Assembly: GCA_034359265.1 (NCBI GenBank)
Contig: CP136890.1
Span: 87,755,501-87,819,500, forward strand
From: Canna indica
Taxonomy: Eukaryota > Streptophyta > Magnoliopsida > Zingiberales > Cannaceae
Length of the DNA: 64,000 nucleotides
Reading direction: 5' to 3'
The notes below the pieces were generated by a model, which worked only from the letters and a program-made list of their open reading frames with translations, was not told where the DNA came from and searched no databases. A program made the position numbers and the translations under genes. Of the stretch, positions 47,581 to 58,811 are shown one piece after another (positions within the stretch are counted from its first letter, which is position 1; every line of letters begins with the position of its first letter).

Positions 47581-49140
47581 TAACGACAAATCCAAAGAGA
47601 AGATGATTAGGATATCGTCGACTCTCTATGAAATTATTATTTTCATATTTTTTTTATATTGTCCTCTCTAAGTTATTCTTTTAAGTGTAAATAAACAAAT
47701 TTGCTTTCAAAGTTATAATTTCTCTATTATGGAAATAGATTCAAAACAAATTGAATTCCGACATGAGGTGACCTAATCAATTTTTTGTGTTAACAGCCAC
47801 ATATTGCCCTGCTTAATCTGCCTTGATCATCAAGCAAGCATGCGATGTGCCTAAAAATGGAAAGTCTTCTCTTTACTTTTACAATTAACTCCAATGAGTG
47901 CAGTTTATTTGTAGGCTTACTTTGCTCCAAAGTATAATAAACTTTTATCTTTTCTCCAAGGCAAGTTGTACTAATTTAATTCCTAAATCAAGAAAACTTA
48001 CTCTCCATTCCCAATTACCAATTCATCAACATTTTTTATATATATAAAAAAAACCTTTGAAATTAATTTAATAACATGGTCTACAATTTTATTTTTAATT
48101 CTTTTGAAAAATGCACAACCAAAGTTGATCCCATCAATCCATCATCATCATAGAAACAAATATATTTAATTAATTGCCCAAAGAAAAGGTCAAAATTAAT
48201 TCGGATCACTTAAAATATTGTACACATAAGGTTAAGCTGTCACTGGGTCCAGTGCACGACAAAATCAAGGGTACATTTTTTTTGTTCTTTATGCGTAGCT
48301 TTTTCAAATTGGATTCGGATTTTTATTATCTTTCCCTCCCTCTTTTGTTTGCTAATTTGAAATGTTGGATTGAATGAATCCAAGTGTTTCCAACTCACTT
48401 GTGATTTGAAAAAAATAAATCCAATGTGAGACATGACAGATAGGACATGAGTTGCCCGCATCCAGTTGAGAATATCTGAGCTCCCCCCACATTTGTTGGG
48501 AATTGGGAATAAAATGAAATCTAAAGAGTTATTTTGAATTGTACTAGAGTTTTTTTTATTTGTTGATTTGATTTCAAATTTTGTTTGAGCAATTCAAAGT
48601 GAGGTTTGGGGGGTGCCAATAGCCAGGTTGGAGGGGGTCCAAAAGATGAACCCTAATTTGAACCCCAAAATATGGAGTTTCTTTAAATATATGTATTTGA
48701 ATTAATAATGATAGGGATAGTTCAACATTGACCTGCAACTTCTAGATTATATATATATAATTTCGAAAAAGATGCATATGGAATTAACTCTCAGGACAAG
48801 GCTAAAAAATTGTGTTGTTTTTGTTCTTATATAATATTTTAGATGTTAGATAACTTATTGTTTATACTTAAAATTTATTTTACCGTCATTCTATGTATAA
48901 ATTTGTAGTAATTATGAAATCTTATGACATATACAAAGTAAACAGAATTAAGTGAAAAATGAAATCAGTAATTAAATGCCGAGGAGCATATATATGGAGT
49001 GATTTCCACAAAGAAGATAGAAATTATATTTCTACCAATTGAAACATTCTCCTTGTAAATTAGTAATTTTCCCTCTCGGCCTCTTCTTTATTCCGTATTT
49101 TATAACTTGCATTTAAATATAAAAAAATCACCACTTTATT
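47581..49140. other. AT-rich gene-less region
   Basis: No coding potential or element ends recognised. Confidence 0.45.
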
Positions 49141-49159
49141 GAATGTAAAACAAGAGAGT

Positions 49160-49560
49160 TATTACAAGACTTGAATAGAGATAATTCCAAATTTTCCTTG
49201 CTTACTCATCTTATTCAAACCCTTCTCTAATGCATTTTTTGCCAGGTGATTAGCCTCTTCATTTTTGTTTCTTCTGATATAAATCTATTATGTAATCTTC
49301 ACTACTTGAGCTATCTTTCAAATTTTCCTAACTGCCATGGTCATTCTTCCTCTCCTTTCAGAATTTTTTTATTGTTTTCGTACAATCTGTTGCTATTGCC
49401 AAACTATATAAGTCTTTTTTTCCTCACGTTATCCAATCCAAATCATATCAAATTCAGTTTAGCTTGAAAGGGCGTAGCTACAGCTTCAATACTATTACCT
49501 TCCAGTATGATTCTTCTCTCCATTACTATTTCAAATCATATCAGTATGATTCTTCCATTA
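49160..49560 (-). pseudogene. LINE RNase H fragment, antisense
   Basis: On the minus strand 49280-49195 reads RNKNEEANHLAKNALEKGLN then KMSKQG. That is the C-terminal segment of the RNase H domain in plant LINEs (R-x-NE-A-x-LAK). Upstream, broken pieces such as GNSIEAVATPFQAKLNL fit the same domain. No other LINE part is seen next to it. Confidence 0.5.
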
Positions 49561-50160
49561 TGTTAATTCTACGATGCCAGCTTTAGCCATTAGTAAATTC
49601 ATGCACTTGTTAGTTGTTACAATTTGCATATAATTAATCTATCAATTTTATATACTTAAATCATTAGTTTAGATTAAAATATAATATACTCATCAAAACT
49701 TATTAATCAACATGACTTCTTACAAATATTTACTTAAGACTAAACTAAGGTACATACCACAATCTCCCTCCCTTGAATATTGACATACTCGTCATAACTA
49801 AAGTCAAGTATAGCGCATAAATCAAAATCACACATTAATCATTACTATGTAAGGTTTACCTTAGTAATGACTTTAACTTATCTCTGAGTAGTCATTTTGT
49901 TTTAACGTAGGCTTATTTACCACGGAATAGGTCATGCTTTAACATCAATTGTACGTTATGATCCACCCGATGAGATAATTGATCTGCCAACTTTATAAGA
50001 TTAAACCATTAGTTTAATTAAAATGCTTAAGCTAAAGTTGATAGTTGTATACTCATTAATTAATGACTTTCCATAAATTCCCCGTGTACCATTAAACTAT
50101 AGTATTATAGTACCGAACATTAACAATTGTCCATTGTTAAACATTTATTTATGACATAAT
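49561..50160. other. AT-rich gene-less region
   Basis: Nothing recognisable. Confidence 0.4.
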
Positions 50161-50457
50161 TATGAATCATGGTTGTTGAAATGTTCCGAATTGAGGTCGA
50201 GACTCAAAATTAATTCCTTCAAAACTGAATTGATACACATCAAAGTGGATCAAGATCTAGCCACTCAGATGGCAGGTATTCTAGGATGCTCGGCGGGGGA
50301 CTTCCCGATTAGAATAGAGAAATCTCCAAATTTGATAGAACCCTTGCATCGTGGAAGGGGATAATTCTATCCAAAGCGGGAAGATACACCACCCTCATCA
50401 ACAGTGTCCTCACAAATCAAGCAGCATACACCCTATCTATTTTTGATGCACCAAGGC

Positions 50458-50773
50458 ACGATTATTATTGGTTTGGAGCTGATTTATTTGGTATGAACGA
50501 AACAAGAGATGCTTTGAAGGGACCTTAGTCAACTGTGAAACCATTGTTTTATCGCTACTGAGCTTCACCTGTAATTACAAGATCCTATAATGTGAGGGGC
50601 TGTTGTGTTTGGGTGTGTGGACACAACACTTCTTTGTCTTCTATGTTTCTCTTCTTCTTCTTCTTTTTCTTTCTTTCCTTCTATTTGTGCAGTTTTTTTT
50701 CCCTACCTCTATCTCTATTGTATTCCATTCACCACTCTGAATAGAATACAATTGCTTTCTTTAAAAAAAAAAA
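50458..50773 (+). mobile_element. LINE 3' end with poly(A), inserted in the LINE
   Basis: The host LINE frame breaks after DAPRH at 50457 and returns at GTTATACAACAAATAGATAA. Between them is a non-coding stretch with TTTGTGCAG, CACTCTGAATAGAATACAA and an 11-A run at 50763-50773, as at the 3' end of a plant LINE transcript. No target duplication found. Confidence 0.6.
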
Positions 50774-50980
50774 GGGGTTATACAACAAATAGATAAAAGG
50801 ATGAGAACTTTCTTTGGGATAAGAAATAGGGTTAATTACTAAATATATCCCGATTTTTAAGGTGTTTCCCTAATCTATCCACACTTTTCAATTTTTCCAA
50901 TTCAATACATCTCTTTTCGATTTGTAACAAATCTATCCCATCGTTAACGGGACGTCACAACTGTGGGCGTCACAACCGTT

Positions 50981-52533
50981 AAGAGGGGGTGAATAGTATG
51001 TTAACTAAATTGATTAGCCTAAATTCACTTTTAATCATTTTTTGGATTGTTTAGGCAATTTGCAATCTTACGATTGGATGCGGAAGCTATAAATGATTAG
51101 GTAGATAAAATAATCAATAATAACAATGCTAACACGCAAATTTATAATGATTCGGCCTCAATGCCTACTCCACTACCTAAGCACCCCGCTTAGGATTTTC
51201 AAACTAAGTTTTACTAAATTAATTAGTTTCCCTTACACACGAGGACTTTTCCCCGGAAAGACTCCGCTCTCCAACCGAAGGCACTTCCACACTCGGAAGT
51301 ATTCCGCCTTCCTACCGAGAGCTCTTTCCTACCTCAACCTAAGGGACAACTAGAACTAATCCTTTTCACAAGTTTACACCTTTTCACCAAGTGGCTTTAC
51401 ACAAGTGGCTTTACTCTTTTTCACCAAGGATACCACTTCATACAACAAGACCTAACACCAGTTCTTTGCACGCATAAATCAAACAGTTAAAATAACAATA
51501 AAATTACAATTGAAAAGAGCTTAAAATAAAAATAATGTTTGCATGCTCCTTTCACAGCCTTGGCACCTCCAACTCGCCGAGGGGATGAGCTCGAGTCAGT
51601 TTCCGAGTTGAGGCAGCAGCTGGCGCTTGAGAAGGTGTTCGCAGAAGGAGCAGAGCGCAAGCAATCTTTCTTTTGGAATGCTCAAGTCTCTCTTCTTGAT
51701 GGCTCAATAATTTCTGTAAGAGTGTGAGAGTGATTAAAAGATGTGTATGAGGTGCATTTATACCCCCAGCTGAAACGGGGCGTCAACGAGATTATTTTCG
51801 ACCATTACAGACGCCTAGTCGAATCATCGGTCGACTGGTCATTCGACCGCTGCAATTTTCTCTCTGGTCGATCGACCAATGGGTCGACCGCCAGACGCAA
51901 ATCACACGATCTGCGATCTCCGGTCGACCCGTCGGTCGACCGACATGGTCTGCGTCTTCGACTATTCGTAGGTCGGTCGACCAACTGGTTGACCGCCAAG
52001 CCTACTGCCTTTTTTGGGCTTTGATCGGTCGACCAACAGACGCAAGAAGCTTATGATTTCTCTTTCGGTCGACCGACGCAAGCTGCGTCTGCAGCTAGAC
52101 TTAGTCTGGTCGACCGATCGGTCGACCGCTAGGGCTACTGCCCATTTCTTACCCTATTTGGTCGATCGCCCGGTCGACCGAATTTAGGCTGAGATTATTT
52201 TCTTCAGCCTTTTTCTTCCGCGCTTCGTTTCCGAGTTTCGGCTTTCAACGAGCATCATGTCAGAGAGCTTTCCATGTGATCTTTGAGCTCGTCTGATGCG
52301 ACTTTGGTGCACCCGTCGATCTTCGGGAAGTTTCGCAACGAACCTGAGCGCGACGATCAATGTCCTTCCGATTTTGCGATTTCTTTGATTTATTCGATCG
52401 AGGACATCGAACGCTAGTCGATATGGAACCTGAAAGATATTCTCAATGAAATCATTAGTTCCATGTTTGTTATCATCAAAACCATCAAAACCGAGATTAA
52501 GGCTAAGGTTGAAAACCTAAAGACAACAATAAT
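50981..52533. mobile_element. Unclassified insertion starting AAGAGGGGGTGAATAG
   Basis: It is flanked by AACCGTT (50974-50980 and 52534-52540), where the Mutator TIR would otherwise read GTCACAACAACCGTTTGG as at 52760. The left part has AAGAGGGGGTGAATAGTATG and TTCGGCCTCAATGCC; the right part has TTATCATCAAAACCATCAAA. I know this layout as a dispersed plant repeat but cannot assign it to a class. It holds the GGTCGACC cluster and no gene: the open frame at 51539-51727 has no domain I recognise. Confidence 0.5.
51829..52180. repeat. Cluster of GGTCGACC palindromes
   Basis: About fifteen exact or one-off copies of GGTCGACC lie in 350 bases, often paired as GGTCGACC-nnnn-GGTCGACC (cgtc, gatc, gccc spacers). 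CAGACGCAAG and CTGCGTC blocks recur between them. Spacing is irregular. Confidence 0.8.
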
Positions 52534-53028
52534 AACCGTTTGGATGCTGACGTGGGCACGCTGACGTGGATCAAGAGCTCAATCAACATCTAAAAATATT
52601 AACTTAAAAAATACCCAGTCAGCATCTCCATTTTTTTAATTACTAAATATATCCCAACTTTTGAGGTATTTTCCTAATCTATCCCCATTTTTTAATTTTC
52701 TCAATTCAATACACCACTTTTCGATTTGTAACAAATCTATCCCATTGTTAACGGGACGTCACAACAACCGTTTGGATGCTGACGTGGGCACGCTGATGTG
52801 GATCAAGAGCCAAGTCAACATCTAAAAATATTAATAAAATATTAACTTAAAAAATACCCAGTCAGCATTTCTATTTTTTTTAACTAAATTTTTTTGTGAG
52901 CCCCACCAAATCCAGTCAGCGGATCGGATCAAATCCTAAATGATCAATCACGAAGGCAGAGAATTGGAGGTCGACTACGATGACGACGGTGGAGGCGTCA
53001 AGGAGCAGCAAGAAGACAATGGAGATGG

Positions 53029-53268
53029 GGTGCCCCAAGGGGTCATGTCCATGGGGTAGTTGTCGAGGATGCAAAGGAAGGAGGTGAATTGTTGGATCTC
53101 GGCAAGGGCATTCTGGGCGCGGGTCTCTGCCATGGACGCCTACGGACGGCTCTCGATCTTGGTGAGGCTGATGTCCCAGAAGACGAAGGCGGAGAGCACC
53201 TTGAAGAGCACGGGGGCGACTGAATTAGGTGTGGTGGTGGGGTGAGAGGATAGCATGGTCGTTGCCAT
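53029..53268 (-). pseudogene. Captured arogenate/prephenate dehydratase ACT-domain fragment
   Basis: On the minus strand from ATG at 53268 the frame reads APVLFKVLSAFVFWDISLTK then IESRP, a stop (TAG), then [18 protein letters not shown] and [17 protein letters not shown]. This is the ACT regulatory domain of plant arogenate dehydratases (family consensus PGVLFKALAVFALRDINLTKIESRP and FEASMAEPRAQNAL..). The segment normally between the two blocks (about KYFDYLFYVDF) is missing. That enzyme makes phenylalanine in plastids; this copy is a fragment without the catalytic domain, enclosed by Mutator TIRs, so a captured gene piece. It is GC-rich, unlike the surroundings. Confidence 0.8.
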
Positions 53269-54989
53269 GGGGCCCACAAAAAAATTATTTTTTAAAAAAT
53301 AGATTTGCTGATTGGGTATTTTTCAAATTAATATTTTTTAATGCTGACTGAGCTCTTGATCCATGTCAGCTATCCACATTAGCATCCAAACGGTTGTTAT
53401 GACATCTCATTAATGGTGTGATAAATTTGTTACAAATCGAAAAATGGTGTATTGAATTGGGAAAATTGAAAAGTAGAGATAGATTAGGGAAACACCCAAA
53501 AAGTCGGGATATATTTAGTAATTAACCCCCCAAAAAAGTGGGGGATGTTGATAGAGTATTTTTTAATTTAATATTTTCGGATGCTGACTGGGCTCTTGAT
53601 CCACGTCAGCGTGCCCACGTCAACATCCAAATGGCTATTGTGACGTCCCATTAACGGTTGGATAGATTTGTTACAAATCGAAAAGTGGTGCATTGAATTG
53701 GAAAAATTTGAAAATGAGGATAGATTTAGGAAACACCTCAGAAGTTGGAATATATTTAGTAATTAACCCTAAGAAATAACTCAGCTATCATAAGGGGAAT
53801 ATATTGGGTAAATTGGGCCTAACTTACTGGAAGGAAAAAAGGAGGATTGGGACTTCTTGACATTACAACACATAACAAATCTAGGTTAGGCTCGTGGATA
53901 TGGAAACTCATTCAACGATCGGAGCTGATCTGGGTTGATATACTTAACTCGCTTTACCCTGGTCTTCCCTGTCGAGGCATGTGAGGAACATACTCTCTAC
54001 CATATAGAAAGGAATTATGAAATGTCAGGATATATTTAAAACCTCCCTCTCATTTCATGTGGGGGCGGGCACCGCTACTTACCTTTGGCTCGATCCGTGG
54101 ATAAATGGACTTCGCCTAGTCGACATTTTTCCAGACCTCTATTTATTGGCCAATGAACCTACTGCAACAATAACAAACTCAAAAGAATTTTCAAGGACAA
54201 GGAATCCCAATTGGATGGAACATCAGCTTCTCTAACTTCATACCCTTATCCAGACTCGCTGAACTTACAAGCGCCATTGATCGAACTCTCAATTCGCTGG
54301 GGGATGATACAATCTCATGGAAGTGGTCCCAACACGGACTTCACAACTAAGTCTCTCTCCACATTGCTCACATTCCGAGGTATCACTGATCGCTCCGTCA
54401 AATACCTTTGGAACAAAAGGTGCCCATAATCCATTTCGATCTTGAATTGGCTATCCAATCAGAAGAGGCTTTGAACGAAGGATCAATTAATCGCACGAGG
54501 CATGCAAGTGGACCCCCAAATGTGTTCTATGTAAAGCATCCGATAAAATCGCACGATCACCTCTTCAATAGATGCACTTAAAGTCAAGGTTGGAGACTTC
54601 TCTTGGAGCTTTGCAACCTCAACCCAGTCACACTGTCTTTTCAACCCTGGCTTTCTTCCACGGACAAAGACGACACTGAGGATCAAAGGAAATATATAAC
54701 GTTGATGATCTGGAAGGAAAATATATGGTTGGAAATTAAAAGAAACAATCGTTGCTTCAATAATTCCTCAAAATCAAACCTTGAACTCGCTATTGATGGG
54801 TCAAATCTATTCACCCTTGTTGTATCTTTATTTAGCAACAATCTGCGCTTTTGCACTCATCCTGTAACCTAAGTGGAGGTATCTCCTCCAACTTGTACTC
54901 CCTCTCTTCTCTCTTCTCAACTCCTCTCACTATTTACTTGTAATTTTCACCCCTTATACAAGTGAAAATACAAGTGTTTTTTTTCTAAA

Positions 54990-55066
54990 AATAATAATAA
55001 CTATGACAACTATGAATAGTATAATTGATGATAACATCTTATATGTTTCCTAAAAGTTCGGAGTTT
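54990..55066 (+). mobile_element. SINE family 2, left part, split by CACTA
   Basis: AATAGTATAATTGATGATAA matches the A-box region of the copies at 25695 and 58812. The B-box part resumes at 58167 (TTCAAATCCCAGTATAATCT). Confidence 0.5.
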
Positions 55067-55734
55067 CACTATTGAAAAAATGAGCATCAGCAATGACTCT
55101 AATCGTTGCTGGGCCGTTGCTGGGCCATTGCTGAAAACCATCAGCAACGGCTTGCAACGGCCCTACCCGTTGCAACGGAGCCGTGGCAGAAAAGCGCGTT
55201 GCTGATAACTTAGCAACGACTTAGCAACGATCGCTCGGGCCATTGCTAATAATATTATCAGCAACGGTTTTGCCACGGACATGGAGCCGTTGCTGAAAAC
55301 ATTAATAGCAACGGCTGGTGAGTCCGTAGCAACGCCGTTAGCAAAAGACCGTTGCTAAGCCGTTGTCGTAGGTCATCAGCAACGGCTTTCGGTAAACTTT
55401 TAGCAACGGCTTTCCCACGGACGGCCATGGAAAAGCCGTTGCTGATGATGTGAACCTGGAAACGAAAAAAATTAAAATATCAAATTTCTATTGATACATT
55501 GATACATTATCTGATACATAACTCACACACTCATACACTCATACACACATTCATTCACACATCACAAATACACCAAGATATACATCAAAACAATTATATT
55601 TATATTTATAATTATCCACAATAGTATAAAAACCATTCAAATGCAAAATTGAAGTATCAATATCCAAACAAAATAAATTAAACAAGTATAATATCTCAAT
55701 AACAAAGTCAATATAAAAAAAATCTCACGATGAC

Positions 55735-57538
55735 GATGGAGGATGGCCTGGATCATTTGGCGGGGTCTGGAGTGCTTGAGTGTACACCAGCGTGGACTGA
55801 CTCAAGGACGATGGATGAGATGATGCCGAAGAGATGTTTGCTTTAGGATGACCTGACATGTTGGTAGCATAGCATGCATCTCCGCCATCATCTGACTCTG
55901 GCGCTCCATCATCTCAGTCTAACGCGCGACCGTGTCCTCTAGAGTCCTTATTCTGCAACTATGATCATAATTGGATCTGGAGGTGGACAGCCGCTCACCA
56001 ACGACCGGAGGGGTCGGTGCCCCAAGTGGCCCTAGCACGGCTCGCGCATGACCACAATCTGCAAAGCCATATACGCGGCCATGGTCCCAGCCACCTGCGG
56101 CCTCGACCCACGTTGCTGCGTCAAAGTCCTCGGGGGTGCCCCCGCGCTGCACCACTGTCTGGCTGTAGGTCTCCTACTCGAGTTTGATTTTTTGTTTAAT
56201 ATTTCTCATAAAACTTAAATTATAAATATATAATGAATAATTTAAACAAATATATAGTTACTATAATGTATGCAATGCGGTTGTCGATGTACTCCCCCGT
56301 CCCATGTGCTCGACAGTGAGGCCGCTCAAACACCGCCATCGGGGAGGGTCGCTGGACAGTCCCGTCATCCGACACCGTCGTCTACATTTACAAAACATAA
56401 TATATTAATTAGTACACATAGTAACAAATAAAATATATAATTAAAAGGTATACTTATCATACGGTTCGCGTGCACTGCAAATGCAATAGAGACGCCGGTG
56501 TGACGCGCTGCTCCCCCGACATGCGATTTCTAGCCGCATTCCTAGAAACCTTCTGCCATCGATCCGTCGACCATATTCCCACGAGCTGGTCCCATATATT
56601 CGGAGTAATCCAATCGGGGCCGTACCCCCGAGTCTCCGCGATGTTAGTAGTCCCAGCTCGTGCCATCGCCTGGGACCGGGCCTGCCCCAGCTGCCCGTTG
56701 TACCTTGCTCGGGAAATAGCCTCCCAGGCAGCGTAAATGAAGGGCTTCTGGTCCTCAGCCCATGTATAGTGAGCCTACAGAATAATAATATCAGTACCAA
56801 TATTAATAATCATACATGTATAAATAATAATAATACGTGTCTCAAACTCGCGTCATAACATGTCGACGTGCTCGCTAGGCACGTGAGACCACGTAGGCCA
56901 TGCCCCGTGCATGTATTGTCGAATAGTAGAAGAAATGCTCCTCGGCACTTCTTCTTGCTCGAACTTGCACAATAAAATAAATTTTAATATTATATTATGA
57001 TATAATGAATTTGTAATGATTCATAATTCATGATATATTACCGCTCCCCAATCACGCTAATAAATCTACGTGACTCTGTGGCTGGTGGAGGCTGCCACCT
57101 GTTCAGCCCGCGTGGTCGCCTGAGTCTGGATGTACTAGCCTCGGCAGTATCATCGGAATGAGGATCAACAACAGGAGGATCAACAGCATGAGTAAGTGCT
57201 GGAGTCTCACCAATCGGAGACTTCGAAGCTCTCCTGCAACGATAACCATGACCAGACATATCTGTCGAATAAACATATAATTAGATTATTGTATAAATAG
57301 TAGAGATATATTTAATAAAATATATACTTTACAATATTTATTCCTCATCATCTGAATAATAGTCTTCGAATTCTTCCTCTTCTTCCTCTTCTTCATCTCC
57401 AGCTTCCTCAATTTCATGATCGTCATCATCAGCATATTCAACTTCTAATTGAATTGACGTTGTGTCTGCATCATCGAGTATTGGAATAATATGATCTACA
57501 GCAGGAGGATCATCTTCTTGATAGAAACCATCTGTCAT
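55735..57538 (-). pseudogene. Transposase_24 (TnpA/Ptta-like) gene of the CACTA element
   Basis: Reading from right to left: an acidic frame ending EEEEEEEEFEDYYSDDEE (57538-57338); MSGHGYRCRRASKSPIGETP (from 57259) to FISVIGER; then RSISSTIRQYMHGAWPTWSH with a TGA in place of a likely Trp (about 56970-56850). The core follows: AHYTWAEDQKPFIYAAWEAI, GYGPDWITPNIWDQLVGIWS and RWQKVSRNAARNRMSG (56775-56460). Further on are VFERPHCRAHGTGEYIDNR (about 56320) and TVVQRGGTPEDFDAATWVEA (56155-55919), then a stop before TEMMERQSQMMAEMHAM. Introns with GT-AG borders separate the pieces. The core matches the plant transposase_24 family of CACTA elements. In-frame stops suggest it is dead. This is probably the subterminal-repeat-binding protein of its family. 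Confidence 0.75.
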
Positions 57539-57599
57539 ATCAGGTATCAGGTCATTTTCTCCTGCTATCGGATCAATTTTCCTCTACATTTAGTCTTAC

Positions 57600-57920
57600 A
57601 GACTACACGCTAATCTGCTCTATCTTTTTTTCGGTGTCGGAGTACAGTGTCCGGACACTGTACAAGCTCCGACGGCGGCCATCGGCCGTCCGCCGCCGGC
57701 CGAAACCCTAAAAATAGGGTTTCGATCGGATTTCCCGTCGGGCGCAACGGGAAGAGAAGGCCGGACGGCGAGGAATACCTGAAATCGGCTGTCGAGGACG
57801 GACGACAGCGTCGGCAGCGGCAGCTCGGCGGCGTCGGAGTCGGCAGCGGCGGTGAGAGGCGGGAGGAGGCGGCGGCAGCAGCAGCAGGAAGAAGGGGCGG
57901 GCGCAATCTGCGACCTATAT
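57600..57920 (-). promoter_or_regulatory. GC-rich leader of the CACTA gene
   Basis: Read on the minus strand it has Ala/Pro codon-rich GCC repeats, then AAACCCTATTTTTAGGGTTT, CGGCCGGCGGCGG and GTGTCCGGACAC. The same order of blocks occurs at 62330-62690 in the other CACTA element, so this is a shared promoter or leader. Confidence 0.6.
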
Positions 57921-58200
57921 AAAATTATCAGCAACAGCTCACTCGCCCGTTAGAAAGCCGTTGCTGATAAGTTATCATCAGCAACGGCTCACCTATCCGT
58001 TAGCAAACCGTTGCTGATAATTAAAATTATCAGCAATGGCTTGCATGTCCGTTAGAAAACCATTACAGATACAACATATCTGCAACGGCTTGGGTGGCCG
58101 TAAGAATGTCGTTGCAAATAACAACGGCTTGAGTGGTCGTTGCTGAAGACTCAATTTTTAGTAGTGTTCAAATCCCAGTATAATCTACTTTATCTAAAAT

Positions 58201-58413
58201 AATAATTATTATTATGAATCAGATTACTAAATACTTTTATGATAAATATCAAAATTTAAAAAATATATTATATTTGGTGTAGAGGAAAAAGGTTCCATTT
58301 TGAATTTTGAGCTAATAATTTATATAGTTTGAGCACCAAAATTTCATGCTTGCTTGCTGTACGCGTTTCCTTATTTTTTGAAAAACAAATTGAAAGCTAC
58401 TTCTATTTATTTG

Positions 58414-58449
<36 letters not shown>

Positions 58450-58800
58450 TCAATTGAGCCCACGAATAAAGAACATTTAAAATTCTCACCGACTCATAAA
58501 ATGTTAAAATAGTTTCTAAAGTACTTTTCTATCCTCACTTTATTGCATTCTCCAGATATTTGCCTAATTTTCAACGAAAGCCAATAAACAAGTATTTTTT
58601 CCTTTGTTTTTTTACCAAATAAAAAAACTATCTTCCTTATCAAATTATTATTACAGTAAAACCAGCAAAAATAGTAGTATAATGGGGATGGCTAAAAAAT
58701 AATTTTGAATTATAAAAATGGATTGACCAACTTATCCCATATGCTTATGTCAGACATCGTTAGATCAAATTTTGTATCTATTATGTCAACTGCAAGTAGC
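58201..58800. other. AT-rich gene-less spacer
   Basis: A TATATATA run at 58414-58444; no gene. Confidence 0.45.
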
Positions 58801-58811
58801 ACAGTTGATAG

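Larger units (their letters stand above)
50829..53769. mobile_element. Mutator-like element (Pack-MULE) with 9-bp target duplication
   Basis: The ends GGGTTAATTACTAAATATAT and (other strand) GGGTTAATTACTAAATATAT are long TIRs extending over 150 bases (CAATTCAATAC, GATTTGTAACAAATCTATCC, CGTTAACGGGACGTCACAA). They are flanked by TAAGAAATA at 50820-50828 and 53770-53778, so the boundaries are exact, and the host LINE reads on at both sides. A second, inner pair of the same TIRs starts near 52637 and ends near 53528, so the structure is one element nested in another of its family. The inner part encloses a fragment of an arogenate dehydratase gene. A separate insertion lies at 50981-52533. No transposase gene. 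Confidence 0.88.
50165..54980 (+). mobile_element. 5'-truncated L1 LINE, split by two insertions
   Basis: The left part (50165-50457) reads QDLATQMAGILGCSAGDFPI and ILSKAGRYTLINSVLTNQAA then YTLSIFDAPRH, the end of reverse transcriptase. It resumes at 50774-50828 (VIQQIDKRMRTFF) after a LINE 3' end, and at 53779 after the Mutator-like element: QLSYHKGNILGKLGLTYWKE, GGLGLLDITTHNKSRLGSWI, then zf-RVT pieces (QLIARGMQVDPKCVLC, HLFNRCT) and a tail LMIWKENIWLEIKRNNRCFN. The stop is near 54870; a T-rich 3' region ends near 54980. Stops and shifts throughout. Confidence 0.8.
55067..58166. mobile_element. CACTA element with a TnpA-like gene
   Basis: It starts CACTATTGAAAAAATGAGC; the right end reads CACTACTAAAAATTGAGTCT on the other strand. 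Flanks are TTT and TTC, so the 3-bp duplication is imperfect. Both ends carry many ATCAGCAACGGC / GCCGTTGCTGAT motifs in direct and inverted order (55080-55445 and 57925-58150). A degenerate gene runs leftwards from a GC-rich leader (57600-57920). Confidence 0.88.

Noticed and set aside
51829..52180. CRISPR-like array
   Set aside because: The repeated motif is only 8 bases and spacing is irregular; the genome is a plant.
53043..53279. Pro/Ser/Arg-rich 78-aa minus-strand frame
   Set aside because: It is the wrong frame over the arogenate dehydratase fragment; the correct frame has a stop and recognisable ACT-domain blocks.
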